Below, piece after piece: positions 8,532 through 17,089 of a stretch of 64,000 bases of DNA (positions are counted from its first letter, which is position 1; every line of letters begins with the position of its first letter). Position numbers and translations under genes: made by a program. Under the pieces are notes generated by a model. That model was not told the origin of the DNA. It searched no databases and saw only the letters and a list, made by a program, of their open reading frames with translations. The stretch is from Teichococcus vastitatis (lineage in GTDB: Bacteria > Pseudomonadota > Alphaproteobacteria > Acetobacterales > Acetobacteraceae), in assembly GCF_003604215.1 (NCBI RefSeq), contig NZ_QXGS01000002.1, positions 186,001 through 250,000 on the forward strand. Reading direction: 5' to 3'.

Positions 8532-9271
8532 GACTGCTCGCTGCCCGGCGCCGCCCTTGAACAGAACAGGTGCTCATGGATGCGCCGCTGGACGCCATAG
8601 CATTCGCAGGCGACGCTCTCCAGGCCGGCGCGGTCGGTGACCGTGATCCTGCCCTTTTCATACCGGATGAAGCCCGATTTCTGGAACTGGCCCGCAGCCA
8701 CCGTGATGCCGGCGCGGCGGACGCCGAGCATCATGGACAGGATCTCGTGCGTCATGGGGAACTGGTTGTTGCTGGTTCTGTCATGGGCCATCAGCAGCCA
8801 GCGGGCGAGGCGTTCCTGGGTGTGGTGCCGGCTGTTGCAGGCCGCCGTCCGCGCGACCTGCTCAAGATGGGCCAGGGCATAGCGCAGCGTGAAGGAATGC
8901 AGGACAGGATCGGCCGACACGGCAGCACGCAGGGCATCGGCACTCATGGTCCACGCCGTGCCCGGGCATTGCACCAGGGCCTCGATGGTGCTGCGGTCGC
9001 TTCCCAGCAGAACGGGAAGGCCGACCAGACCCTCGGGGCCGACCAGCCCGACCTCGGCGGCGTCGCCATCCTCCATGTAGGCCACCATGGAAACGTAGCC
9101 ATCGTCCGGGAAGTAGATGGACGTGATCGGGGCATTTGGCTCATGCAGCACGACCTTGGACACCAGCTCCACCGGCCTCAGCTCCGGCCAGATGCGGGAC
9201 AGGCTGCTGGGCGGGAGGGCGGCGAGCAGCCGGTTGCGCGGTGCAGGCGTCAGGGAATGCGAAGAAACCAA
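8528..9271 (-). CDS. Crp/Fnr-family transcriptional regulator
   Basis: A 247-residue regulator. The N-terminal half is a cyclic-nucleotide-binding-type beta-roll ('ITSIYFPDDGYVSMVAYMEDGDAAEVGLVGPEGLVGLPVLLG'). The C-terminal half is a Crp-type winged helix ('ERLARWLLMAHDRT', then 'MTHEILSMMLGVRRAGITVAAGQFQKSGFIRY'). The FNR cysteine cluster is absent, so it is not an oxygen-sensing FNR. The effector is unknown. The start is TTG 9271, the only suitable initiation codon, with AGGAG exactly 6 bases upstream. It is transcribed toward and overlaps the end of the Bug gene by 4 bp. Which genes it controls is not evident from position. Confidence 0.9.
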   Translation of the reverse strand: MVSSHSLTPAPRNRLLAALPPSSLSRIWPELRPVELVSKVVLHEPNAPITSIYFPDDGYVSMVAYMEDGDAAEVGLVGPEGLVGLPVLLGSDRSTIEALVQCPGTAWTMSADALRAAVSADPVLHSFTLRYALAHLEQVARTAACNSRHHTQERLARWLLMAHDRTSNNQFPMTHEILSMMLGVRRAGITVAAGQFQKSGFIRYEKGRITVTDRAGLESVACECYGVQRRIHEHLFCSRAAPGSEQS

Positions 9272-9844
9272 TCGGGGCTCCTGCCAGGCAGATCCGCGGG
9301 AGCACGATGGCGGCTGGCTGCCCGCGCCCGCACGAGTCTCAGCGGGCGCACATCGCTTACGGTGTCGCTTCCGTTACGTCGGCCCGAAAGCGCACAGTTG
9401 CAGGCGCGTTCGCCAGCCATCCGCTGCCGGGAACGCAATGGGGAGCGGGGCTTCCGCGACGATGACGGAACGGATGGGCATTCCCTGATCCGGGCCTGCC
9501 CTCTCGTCCATCCGCTGCGGCGATGCGGGGCGTGACCGGGGAACACGGCCAGCCCTTCCCGCCCCGACGCCGGCAGGGCCCTCGAACCGCGGCAGCGGTC
9601 ACAGGGAAGGCGGACCGGAGACGCGGGCGCGGCCTTAGCGGCGGGGACCGGCGCGCCGCGCCATCGCGGCCGCAGCCGGCCCTGGACTCGGTGGCTGGGG
9701 GAAGGTTATCCCCCGCAATCCCGCCGCCGCCGCCCGTGGATGATCCGCGAGGCGGCGGACCCCCTTGCGGCGGGGATGCGCCGGCTGCAATCGGTGCCTG
9801 CGGTGAGGGCCCCCTGGGGGTGGCCCGGGGTGATGGAGTGCGAC
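9272..9844. other. Intergenic region between divergent crp-type gene and prfB
   Basis: This 573-bp region must carry both divergent promoters. I see the Shine-Dalgarno of the Crp gene (9278-9282) and a small hairpin, GGGGGA / TCCCCC at 9697-9714, upstream of prfB. No convincing -35/-10 pair, repeat or RNA gene is visible. The open frames crossing it have arginine- and proline-rich products typical of non-coding GC-rich DNA. Confidence 0.5.
9278..9282 (-). promoter_or_regulatory. Ribosome binding site deciding the TTG start of the Crp gene
   Basis: AGGAG on the minus strand is spaced 6 bases from TTG 9271-9269. No in-frame ATG or GTG lies nearby, so this site supports a TTG start. Confidence 0.7.
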
Positions 9845-10975
9845 ATGCGAGCTGATGCCGAGGCCCTGCGCGGCCAGATCGAGGATTCCATCGCCCTGCT
9901 GCGCCGCCACCTCGACTGGGACGTGGCGGTGCGCCGCCTGGACGAGGTGAATGCCCGCTCCGAGGACCCGACGCTCTGGGAAAAGCCCGACGAGGCCCAG
10001 GCGGTGATGCGCGAGCGCACCCGCCTCGCTGACCAGATCGACGGCGTGCGGGCGCTCGAGCGCAATGTGCGCGACGCGCTGGAACTGGTGGAGATGGGCG
10101 AGGCCGAGGGAGACGAGGCCACGGTCAACGCCGCCATGGCTGACCTGAAGGCTTTCGCGGCCGAGGCCAAGCGGCGCGAGATCGAGAGCCTGCTCTCGGG
10201 CGAGGCCGACATGCGCGACTGCTTCATCGAGGTGAATGCCGGCGCCGGCGGCACCGAGGCGCAGGATTGGGCGCAGATGCTGCTGCGCATGTACACGCGC
10301 TGGGCCGAGAAGCGCGGCTACAAGGTGCAGCTGACCGAGGAATCCGAAGGCGAGCAGGCCGGCATCAAATCGGCCACCATCCAGGTGTCCGGCCCCAACG
10401 CTTATGGCTGGCTGAAGACCGAGAGCGGCGTGCACCGCCTGGTGCGCATCTCCCCCTTCGACGCGGCGGCACGGCGACAGACCTCCTTCGCCAGCGTCTA
10501 CGTGTTTCCGGTGATCGACGATAAGATCGAGATCGAGATCAACCCGGCCGATCTGCGCACCGACACCTTCCGCGCTTCCGGCGCCGGCGGCCAGCACGTC
10601 AACAAGACGGAGTCCGGCGTGCGTTTCACCCATATCCCGACCGGCCTCGTGGCGGCTTCCACCCAGGATCGGTCGCAGCACCGCAACCGGGTCATCGCCA
10701 TGGATATGCTGAAGGCGCGGCTCTACGAGCTGGAGCTGCGCAAGCGCGAGGAAGTCAACGCCGCCACCGAGGCCGGCAAGACCGACATCGGCTGGGGCCA
10801 CCAGATCCGCTCCTATGTGCTGGCCCCGTACCAGCTGGTGAAGGATCTGCGCACCAATGTCGAGAAGGGCAACCCCGACGCGGTGCTGGATGGCGAACTG
10901 GACGAGTTCATGGCCGCGGCGCTGGCCACCCGCGTCGGCGCGCACCGCTCCGAGGCCAGCGCCAGCGCCCGCTGA
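9845..10975 (+). CDS. prfB: Peptide chain release factor 2
   Basis: A 376-residue class-I release factor for UGA and UAA stop codons. The anticodon-mimicking tripeptide SPF is at residues 203-205, which separates RF2 from RF1 (PxT). The peptidyl-tRNA hydrolysis motif GAGGQHVNK has its GGQ at 248-250. ATG 9845 has GGAG about 7 bases upstream; an in-frame ATG at 9833 is an alternative. The gene is one continuous frame: at the position of the E. coli programmed +1 frameshift ('RGYL-DYD'), this gene reads 'RRHL-DWD' as CTC GAC without an in-frame UGA. The autoregulatory frameshift is therefore absent. Confidence 0.97.
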   Translation: MRADAEALRGQIEDSIALLRRHLDWDVAVRRLDEVNARSEDPTLWEKPDEAQAVMRERTRLADQIDGVRALERNVRDALELVEMGEAEGDEATVNAAMADLKAFAAEAKRREIESLLSGEADMRDCFIEVNAGAGGTEAQDWAQMLLRMYTRWAEKRGYKVQLTEESEGEQAGIKSATIQVSGPNAYGWLKTESGVHRLVRISPFDAAARRQTSFASVYVFPVIDDKIEIEINPADLRTDTFRASGAGGQHVNKTESGVRFTHIPTGLVAASTQDRSQHRNRVIAMDMLKARLYELELRKREEVNAATEAGKTDIGWGHQIRSYVLAPYQLVKDLRTNVEKGNPDAVLDGELDEFMAAALATRVGAHRSEASASAR

Positions 10976-11050
10976 GCCTGGGGCGGCCGCGCCCCCACCA
11001 AGCAGCGGGCGGAACAGGCAGCGGCTTCCCGTTCTTGCCGGAGTGTTGTC

Positions 11051-11626
11051 ATGACCGACCTGTTTCCCGAAACGCTGCGCCCGCAGGACCGGCACGATCC
11101 GGGAGGCAAGGTGCGGCTGGCGCTGTCGGACGACGTGGTCAGCCGCGCCGCCTTCTCGGAGGATGGCCGCTACCGCACCTTTCTGGAGCGGCGCTGGGAC
11201 GGCAAGCCGTTCGGCTCGCCCGGCTTCATCGCCTGGATCATGATGAACCCGTCCACCGCTGACGAGCGGGTGGACGATCCCACGGTGCGCCGCGCCCGCG
11301 ACTTCACTCGCCGCTGGGGATACGGCGCCATGGTGGTGCTGAACAGCTTCGCCCTGCGCGCCACCCGGCCGGCCATGCTGCTGGAAGCCGAGGATCCGGT
11401 CGGGCCCGGCAATGACGCGGCGATCCGCGAATGGTCCATCCGGGCGGAGCGGGTGATCGTCGCCTGGGGCCTGCCGCCGAAGAAGCTGCGCGAGCGCGGC
11501 CGGGCCCTGGCCGCGCTGCTGCGCGAGGCCGGGGTACGGCCCATGGCGCTGAAGGTCACCGCATCGGGGGAGCCGGGGCACCCGCTCTACATCGCCGGCG
11601 ACACCCTGCCGGTGCCCTGGACATGA
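11051..11626 (+). CDS. DUF1643 domain-containing protein
   Basis: A 191-residue protein that matches the DUF1643 pattern closely: 'FIAWIMMNPSTADERVDDPTVRRARDFTRRWGYGAMVVLNSFALRATRPAMLLEAEDPVGPGNDAAI', then 'RVIVAWGLPPKKLRERG' and a C-terminal 'PLYIAGDTLPVPW'. The family has no established biochemical function; its conserved Asn/Ser/Thr and Asp residues have an enzyme-like distribution. The gene follows prfB by 75 bp on the same strand and could be co-transcribed. It is sporadic in proteobacteria and often mobile, but base composition here matches its neighbours. Confidence 0.85.
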   Translation: MTDLFPETLRPQDRHDPGGKVRLALSDDVVSRAAFSEDGRYRTFLERRWDGKPFGSPGFIAWIMMNPSTADERVDDPTVRRARDFTRRWGYGAMVVLNSFALRATRPAMLLEAEDPVGPGNDAAIREWSIRAERVIVAWGLPPKKLRERGRALAALLREAGVRPMALKVTASGEPGHPLYIAGDTLPVPWT

Positions 11627-11651
11627 AACGCTGCGAGACTGCAAATTCCGG

Positions 11652-11679
11652 TTGAAATCACGCGATCGTGAGCTAATCT
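11652..11679 (+). promoter_or_regulatory. Putative promoter with palindrome between -35 and -10
   Basis: In a locally AT-richer stretch, TTGAAA (11652-11657) is followed after 16 bases by TAATCT (11674-11679). The spacer contains TCACG-N4-CGTGA (11658-11671), an inverted repeat in the classical position for a repressor operator. It would drive the short gene at 11750. The -10 match is only moderate. Confidence 0.4.
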
Positions 11680-11749
11680 ACGGCTGTCCTTACGAAAACG
11701 TGAGGTTCATGGGTTCACACAAATCCCTCCAAAACAGGATGGAAGAGCC

Positions 11750-11947
11750 ATGGCACAGCCGGAACAGTTCCAGGCTCCCGCAGATCTGGCGTCAGGGCGG
11801 ATGGCCGCCCTGACGTCCGGCACCCCGGCGGACAGGATCGTTCGTGTGGTTGGCCGGCAGTTCCGCCGGCTGCGGCTGTGGCTGTCCCCCGGCGGGTACC
11901 GGCCGGAGCGCCACTACATGCGTGGCGGGCGGCAGCCCCAAGGCTGA
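11750..11947 (+). CDS. Small basic protein of unknown function
   Basis: A 65-residue product, ATG at 11750, with GGAAGAG immediately upstream as a plausible ribosome site. It has a neutral N-terminal half and a basic C-terminal half with 'RIVRVVGRQFRRLRLWLSPGG' and 'RPERHYMRGG'. The middle could form an amphipathic basic helix. I do not recognise a family. Support comes from its isolated position behind an AT-rich, promoter-like stretch and from its ribosome site; homologues would be needed for certainty. It converges with aapP, 38 bp away. Confidence 0.45.
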   Translation: MAQPEQFQAPADLASGRMAALTSGTPADRIVRVVGRQFRRLRLWLSPGGYRPERHYMRGGRQPQG

Positions 11948-11985
11948 CTGGCCCCCCGACGCGCCCCGCCCCCCGCGTACCGGCT

Positions 11986-12780
11986 TCAGTGGCCGCGCAG
12001 GATCTGGCTGAGGAAGGTCTTCAGCCGCTCCGTCTTCGGATCGTTGAACAATTGCTCGGGCACGCCCGATTCGACGATCTCGCCGCGGTCCATGAACACC
12101 ACCCGATCGGCGACTTGGCGGGCGAAGCCCATCTCGTGCGTGACGCAGATCATGGTCATGCCGGTGTCGGCCAGCATCACCATGGTGTCGAGCACCTCCT
12201 TGATCATCTCCGGGTCGAGGGCCGAGGTCGGCTCGTCGAACAGCATGATCTTGGGCTTCATGCACAGCGCGCGGGCGATGGCGACGCGCTGCTGCTGGCC
12301 GCCGGACAGCTGGCCCGGATATTTGTTGGCCTGCTCCGGGATCTTGACCCGGGTCAGGTAGTCCATGGCCAGCGCCTCGGCCTCCTTTTTCGGCATCCGG
12401 CGGACCCAGATGGGCGCCAGGGTGCAGTTCTCCAGGATGGTCAGGTGCGGGAACAGGTTGAAGGACTGGAACACCATGCCGACCTCGCGGCGGATGGCAT
12501 CCAGGCTGCGCAGGTCGTCGGACAGCTCGATGTTGTCGACGATGATGCGGCCTTCCTGGTGCTGCTCCAGCCGGTTGATGCAGCGGATCATGGTGGATTT
12601 GCCGGAGCCCGAGGGACCGCAGACCACCACCCGCTCGCCTTGTGCCACGGACAGGTTGATGTCGCGCAGCACGTGCAGGGCGCCGTACCACTTGTTCACC
12701 TTGTCCAGCAGAATGGCCGGCGGGGCATCGGTGCGGACGGCGGAGGAGACGTGCGCGGCCGGTTCCATGGTGGCGCTCAT
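11986..12780 (-). CDS. aapP: General L-amino acid ABC transporter, ATP-binding protein
   Basis: A 264-residue ATPase of the polar amino acid ABC class. Walker [10 protein letters not shown] is at 55-63, the signature LSGGQQQR at 158-165, Walker B with D-loop '[12 protein letters not shown]' at 178-189, and the H-loop in 'CVTHEMGFA'. It powers import through AapQ and AapM at the inner face of the membrane. It is the last gene of aapJQMP, 40 bp after aapM, with AAGGAA before ATG 12780. The N-terminal ~20 residues are extra relative to GlnQ-type ATPases, as is common in alphaproteobacteria. Confidence 0.95.
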   Translation of the reverse strand: MSATMEPAAHVSSAVRTDAPPAILLDKVNKWYGALHVLRDINLSVAQGERVVVCGPSGSGKSTMIRCINRLEQHQEGRIIVDNIELSDDLRSLDAIRREVGMVFQSFNLFPHLTILENCTLAPIWVRRMPKKEAEALAMDYLTRVKIPEQANKYPGQLSGGQQQRVAIARALCMKPKIMLFDEPTSALDPEMIKEVLDTMVMLADTGMTMICVTHEMGFARQVADRVVFMDRGEIVESGVPEQLFNDPKTERLKTFLSQILRGH

Positions 12781-12820
12781 GGGGTGGTTCCTTCGCGGCG
12801 GATGTTCGGGTTGCGGGGCA

Positions 12821-13975
12821 TCAGCGGACGCGGTGCTGGTTCAGCTCCGCTTCCAGCCCCTGGCTGTAGCGGGACATGGCGAAGCAGAAGATGAAGTAGA
12901 TCAGGCCGATGGTGACGTAGATCTCGATGCCGAAGCCCTGCCAGGCGGGTTCCACGATGGCGGTCTTGCCGGCGGTCAGCAGGTCGAAGATGCCGATGAT
13001 CAGCACCAGCGAGGTATCCTTGAACATGCCGATGAAGGTGTTCACCAGCGGCGGGATCACCAGGCGCAGCGCCTGCGGCAGGATGATGAAGCCGGTTTTC
13101 TGCCAGAATCCCAGGCCCAGCGCGTCGGCCGCCTCGTACTGGCCGCGCGGCAGCGCCTGCAATCCGCCACGCACCACCTCGGCGAGGTAGGCGGCGGCGA
13201 ACAGGATGATGGCCACCTGGGCGCGCAGCAGCTTGTCGATGTTGATGCCTTCCGGGAGGAAGAGCGGAAACATCACGCTGGCCATGAACAGCAGCGAGAT
13301 CAGCGGCACGCCGCGGATCAGCTCCACATAGAGGATGCAGAGCGTCTTGATCGCCGGCAGCCGCGAGCGCCGGCCCAGCGCCACCAGGATCGACAGCGGA
13401 AAAGCCAGCGCGATGCCGAAGGTAGACAGGATCAGGGTGATCACCAGGCCGCCCCAGCGCTCCTGCGGCACATAGGACAGGCCGAACACGCCGCCCCACA
13501 TCAGCAGGCCGATCAGCGCCAGCGTGCCGATCCAGATCAGCGCCAGCTCCTTGCGCCAGAAGCGGCGCATGGCGGAAACGATATAGAGGCCGATGAACAG
13601 CAGCACGCACAGCGCCGGCCGCCAGTGCTCCTCATAGGGATAGGTGCCGAACAGCATGAAGCGGTGCTTCTCGGTCACCACGGCCCAGCAGGCGCCGGTG
13701 CCGTTCAGCGCGCGGCAGGCCTGGGTCTGCGCCTGGCCATTGGTAACTGGCACCGACCAGATGGCGTTGACGAAGGCCCAGTCGATGAAGCCCATCGCCC
13801 AGCGAATGATCAGATAACCCAGCGCCAGGGTTACGGCGGTGGACAGCCAGGAGGAGAACAGATTGGTCTTCGCCCAGGCCACTGGCCCCACCGCGAGCAG
13901 CGGCGGACGGCGCGGGCCGATGACGGCGTCCTGCAGCGGACGCGGGGCAGAGGCTTCGGCAGCGATCTCGGCCAT
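12821..13975 (-). CDS. aapM: General L-amino acid ABC transporter, permease AapM
   Basis: A 384-residue permease of the HisM/GlnP class, with the large size typical of AapM. An N-terminal helix ('[23 protein letters not shown]') is followed by a periplasmic loop containing '[14 protein letters not shown]'. The conserved transmembrane core carries the EAA-type loop '[46 protein letters not shown]', which contacts the ATPase. AGGAGGG lies 8 bases before ATG 13975. It pairs with AapQ, 73 bp upstream in the operon, to form the membrane channel for a broad range of L-amino acids. Confidence 0.95.
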   Translation of the reverse strand: MAEIAAEASAPRPLQDAVIGPRRPPLLAVGPVAWAKTNLFSSWLSTAVTLALGYLIIRWAMGFIDWAFVNAIWSVPVTNGQAQTQACRALNGTGACWAVVTEKHRFMLFGTYPYEEHWRPALCVLLFIGLYIVSAMRRFWRKELALIWIGTLALIGLLMWGGVFGLSYVPQERWGGLVITLILSTFGIALAFPLSILVALGRRSRLPAIKTLCILYVELIRGVPLISLLFMASVMFPLFLPEGINIDKLLRAQVAIILFAAAYLAEVVRGGLQALPRGQYEAADALGLGFWQKTGFIILPQALRLVIPPLVNTFIGMFKDTSLVLIIGIFDLLTAGKTAIVEPAWQGFGIEIYVTIGLIYFIFCFAMSRYSQGLEAELNQHRVR

Positions 13976-14048
13976 GGGTCAGCCCTCCTGCGGCGCGCAC
14001 GGCGCCTGGACGGGAATGCGGGAAGGGTGGGCGGCAGGGGTCATGGCG

Positions 14049-15251
14049 TCACCGTTCCACCAGCGCGATGCGCGCATTGTACCAGTTCATGAACAGGCTG
14101 ATCGACAGGCTGATCGACAGGTACACCGCCATGATGATGGCGATGCCCTCGATCGCCTGCCCTGTCTGGTTCAGCGTGGTGTTGGAGATCGAGACGATGT
14201 CCTGGTAGCCGATGGCCACCGCCAGCGAGGAGTTCTTGGTCAGGTTCAGGTACTGGCTGGTCATCGGCGGGATGATCACGCGCAGCGCCTGCGGCAGCAC
14301 GATCAGCCGCATGATGCGGCCGCGCTGCAGGCCGAGGGCCTCGGCCGCTTCCCATTGACCCCGGGCGACCGACTGGATGCCGGCGCGGACGATCTCGGCG
14401 ATGAAGGCGGCGGTGTACATCACTAGACCGAGCAGCAGCGCGAAATATTCCGGGGTGATGGTCAGGCCGCCCTGGAAGTTGAAGCCGCGCAGCGCCGGGA
14501 TGTCGCCGGCGAAGGGGGCGCCGAGGCCGGCCCAGATCAGCAGCGGCAGGCCGAGGATCAATCCCAGCGCCAGCGGCCACACCTTGCGCGGCTGGCCGTC
14601 CGCCATCTGCTTGGCGCGGGCGGCGCGGGCGTAGAAGATCGTGGCGACGATGCCGGCCACCAGGCCGAGCAGGGCGAAGCTGTGCGCGTCCTGCCACTGG
14701 ATCCAGGGCAGCTTCAGGCCGCGATTGGACAGAAACACGCCGGTCACGGGGTTCAGCGACTGGCGCGGCGCCGGCAGGCCCTGCAGGATGGCGTACCAGA
14801 ACAACAGCTGCAGCAGCAGCGGCAGGTCGCGGATCACCTCGATATAGGTCGCCGCGATGCGCGACAGCAGCCAGTTCTTCGACAACCGGGCGATGCCGAT
14901 CAGCGTGCCGAACACCGTGGCCAGGAGGATCCCGATCACCGCCACCTTCAGCGTGTTCAGCACGCCGACCAGCAGCGCCCGCGCATAGGTGTTGGTGGGG
15001 TTGTAGTCGATGACATGCTCGCCGATCGGCAGCCCGGCCTCGCGGCTCAGGAAGCCCCAGCCCGTGGCGATGCGGCGCACTTCCAGGTTGTGGGAGGTGT
15101 TGCTGACCAGCCACCAGAGGATGCTGACGACGACGCCGACCACCAGCACCTGCCAGACGATGCCGCGCAGCTTCTCATCGGCCCAGGACAGTCGGATCCC
15201 CTTCTTCGGCGGCGCACGCAGCAGCCTGGGATCGGCGGCGGTGTCGGACAT
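14049..15251 (-). CDS. aapQ: General L-amino acid ABC transporter, permease AapQ
   Basis: A 400-residue permease, the second channel subunit of the Aap transporter. It opens with 'GIRLSWADEKLRGIVWQVLVVGVVVSILWWLVSNTSHNLE', close to the AapQ/BztB pattern. The coupling loop is 'QWEAAEALGLQRGRIMRLIVLPQALRVIIPPMTSQYLNLTKNSSLAVAIGY'. The last helix contains a repeated 'LSIS' (bases ~14097-14120), an 11-bp near-duplication without evident meaning. ATG 15251 is 86 bp after the aapJ stop. Confidence 0.95.
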   Translation of the reverse strand: MSDTAADPRLLRAPPKKGIRLSWADEKLRGIVWQVLVVGVVVSILWWLVSNTSHNLEVRRIATGWGFLSREAGLPIGEHVIDYNPTNTYARALLVGVLNTLKVAVIGILLATVFGTLIGIARLSKNWLLSRIAATYIEVIRDLPLLLQLLFWYAILQGLPAPRQSLNPVTGVFLSNRGLKLPWIQWQDAHSFALLGLVAGIVATIFYARAARAKQMADGQPRKVWPLALGLILGLPLLIWAGLGAPFAGDIPALRGFNFQGGLTITPEYFALLLGLVMYTAAFIAEIVRAGIQSVARGQWEAAEALGLQRGRIMRLIVLPQALRVIIPPMTSQYLNLTKNSSLAVAIGYQDIVSISNTTLNQTGQAIEGIAIIMAVYLSISLSISLFMNWYNARIALVER

Positions 15252-15337
15252 TGGTGAAGCCCCGTTCTTCTTTGTTCACGACTGCCGGGCGGGGCCACCA
15301 GGGTCCCGCCCGCTTCATGATTTGCGCCTATGCCGAC

Positions 15338-16390
15338 TTACCGGAAGGGCTGCGCGTATTGCTGGCCGCCCTGCGTCCACTGCGCGTTCGGGCCGCGCTG
15401 GATGCCGATCGGCTTCAGGTGGCGGTCAAACATCTCGCCGTAATTGCCGATCGCCTTGATGACCCGCACGCCCCAGGCATCGTCGACGCCGAGCATGGCG
15501 CCAAGGCCGCCATTCTTGCCCAGCATGCGCTGCACCTCGGGGCGGGCATCATTCGCCGCAGCCTGCTCAACATTGGCGGAGGTGATGCCGAACTCCTCGG
15601 CGCCGACCAGCAGATAGTGGGTCCAGCGCACCAGGTCGGACCAGCGCTGGTCGCCGTGGCGCACGGCCGGGCCGAGCGGCTCCTTGGAGATCACTTCCGG
15701 CAGGATCACGTGCTCGGCCGGCTGCGGCTGGGCGGAACGGGTGGCCGCCAGGCCGGATACGTCGGTGGTGTAGGCGTCGCAGCGGCCAGCGACATAGGCG
15801 GAGACCAGTTCCTCCAGCCGCTCGATCACCACGGGGGTGAACTGGATGCTGTTGGCGCGGGCCCAATCGGTCAGGTTCTGCTCAGTGGTGGTGCCGGGCT
15901 GCACGCAGACCGTGGCGCCGTTCAGCTCCTTGGCCGAGGACACGCCCAGGCTGGCCTTCACCATGAAGCCCTGGCCGTCATAGAAATTCACTGCCGGGAA
16001 ATCGAGGCCGAGCGAAGTATCGCGCGACAGGGTCGCGGTGGTGTTGCGCGGCAACACGTCGATCTCGCCCGATTGCAGCGCCGTGAAGCGGCCCTGCGCC
16101 GTGGTCGGCACGTAGCGGATCTTGCTCTGGTCGTTGAACAGGGCCACCGCCAGGGCGCGGCAGTAATCCACGTCGAAGCCGGTCCAGCGGCCCTGGCTAT
16201 CCGGCTGGGCGAAGCCGGCCAAGCCGGTGTTCACGCCGCAGCTGAGCGTGCCGCGGGATTTCACGGCGTCCATCGTCGCCGCAGCGCCGCCGGCGGGTGC
16301 GGGTTGTTGCGCCATCGCCGGCGCCGCCACGGCACCGGCCAGAAAGGCCGCGCCGAGCGTGCGGAGGGTGGCAAGCCGCATGGGCGTCAT
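15338..16390 (-). CDS. aapJ: General L-amino acid ABC transporter, substrate-binding protein
   Basis: A 350-residue periplasmic receptor that delivers many L-amino acids to AapQM. A signal peptide ends near 'APAMAQQ'. The mature protein has 'VKSRGTLSCGVNTGLAGFAQPDSQGRWTGFDVDYCRALAVALF', the standard amino-acid-binding start, and 'GRCDAYTTDVSGLAA', typical of AapJ. ATG 16390 is preferred, with GGGAG about 12 bases upstream; a TTG directly before it and an ATG at 16381 are alternatives. It heads aapJQMP. A consensus sigma-54 promoter ~180 bases upstream suggests control by nitrogen status. Confidence 0.95.
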   Translation of the reverse strand: MTPMRLATLRTLGAAFLAGAVAAPAMAQQPAPAGGAAATMDAVKSRGTLSCGVNTGLAGFAQPDSQGRWTGFDVDYCRALAVALFNDQSKIRYVPTTAQGRFTALQSGEIDVLPRNTTATLSRDTSLGLDFPAVNFYDGQGFMVKASLGVSSAKELNGATVCVQPGTTTEQNLTDWARANSIQFTPVVIERLEELVSAYVAGRCDAYTTDVSGLAATRSAQPQPAEHVILPEVISKEPLGPAVRHGDQRWSDLVRWTHYLLVGAEEFGITSANVEQAAANDARPEVQRMLGKNGGLGAMLGVDDAWGVRVIKAIGNYGEMFDRHLKPIGIQRGPNAQWTQGGQQYAQPFR

Positions 16391-16729
16391 CAAACTGTTT
16401 CTCCCAATCCGTGTTCCAGCCCCTGCCCGCGATTTTTGGCGACGCCTGAGCTGTGGCGACGCTGCATGCCTGTCATGGCACGAACGCCTGCCTGCCCGTT
16501 AGCTTTGCCTCAAGCCTGACGCAATCACCGTTACTGCCGGCAGCAAGGCTCGCATGAGCAGCTTCTGCGGTGCAGCAATCCCCGTGCCAAGGCCGGCGGA
16601 GCGCCCAACCGCGTTGATTTGGCGGTGAAACTGCAGGTTCGGGCAGGCTGCCTTGCCGATCGGGCAGTGAACGGCGCGAATTTGCCCTCAAAGCAGGCAA
16701 AGGCCATCGCAAGGCAGCAGAATTCACGC
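16391..16729. other. Intergenic region between rpsO terminator and aapJ
   Basis: This 339-bp region is the control region of aapJQMP. It holds the sigma-54 promoter (16574-16590) and a leader of ~170 bases that includes the Shine-Dalgarno GGGAG before aapJ. A TGGCACGAAC stretch at ~16476 on the plus strand lacks the -12 half and is not a promoter. No gene is visible. Confidence 0.55.
16574..16590 (-). promoter_or_regulatory. Sigma-54 (RpoN) promoter upstream of aapJQMP
   Basis: The minus strand reads TTGGCACGGGGATTGCT, which fits the RpoN consensus YTGGCACGRNNNTTGCW at every fixed position, with GG at -24 and GC at -12. Transcription would start near 16563 and leave a leader of about 170 bases before aapJ. 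I did not find an obvious NtrC enhancer pair upstream. Nitrogen (Ntr) control of aap is known in rhizobia. Confidence 0.72.
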
Positions 16730-16774
16730 AAAAAAAAGCGCCGGCTCCTTTTCAGGAACCGGCGCAATTTTTTT
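16730..16774 (-). terminator. Intrinsic terminator of rpsO
   Basis: On the minus strand GCGCCGGTTCC and GGAGCCGGCGC pair over 11 bp (one G-U) around a short loop and are followed by eight T residues. It ends the rimP-to-rpsO operon 29 bp after the rpsO stop. The opposite strand also shows T7 after the stem, so it may work in both directions, but the stem has a C-A mismatch there. Confidence 0.88.
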
Positions 16775-16802
16775 GGCGCAGACCGGGGTCAGCAGGCCAG
16801 GA

Positions 16803-17075
16803 TCAGCGGCGCAGGCCGAGACGCTCGATCAGGCTCTGGTAGCGGGCCTGGTTCTTGCGCTTCACATAATCCAGCAGGCCACGGCGCTGTCCGACCAGCA
16901 CCAGCAGGCCGCGGCGGCTATGGAAATCCTTGGGGTGCGTCTTCAGGTGCTCGGTCAGCGAGGAGATCCGCTCGGACAGCAGGGCGACCTGCACCTCCGG
17001 GCTGCCCGTGTCGCCTTCCTTGGTGGCGTATTCCTTGATGAGCTCCGCGCGGCGCTCAGCGGTCACAGTCGACAT
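16803..17075 (-). CDS. rpsO: 30S ribosomal protein S15
   Basis: A 90-residue protein of the small-subunit platform that binds 16S rRNA early in assembly. It matches S15 throughout: '[33 protein letters not shown]', then '[23 protein letters not shown]' and '[13 protein letters not shown]'. ATG 17075 is chosen over the upstream GTG 17081 for family length. It sits only 14 bp after truB, so it is probably read from the same transcript, and ends in a strong terminator. pnp, its usual downstream partner, is not present. Confidence 0.97.
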   Translation of the reverse strand: MSTVTAERRAELIKEYATKEGDTGSPEVQVALLSERISSLTEHLKTHPKDFHSRRGLLVLVGQRRGLLDYVKRKNQARYQSLIERLGLRR

Positions 17076-17089
17076 CGGCACTTTGCCTT

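Noticed and set aside
14097..14122. Short tandem repeat in aapQ
   Set aside because: It is two copies of an ~11-bp unit that encode a repeated hydrophobic 'LSIS' in a membrane helix; no sign of phase variation or mobility.
16470..16490. TGGCACGAACGCCTGC on the plus strand as a second sigma-54 site
   Set aside because: The -12 TTGC element is missing, and the direction points toward the rpsO terminator rather than a gene.
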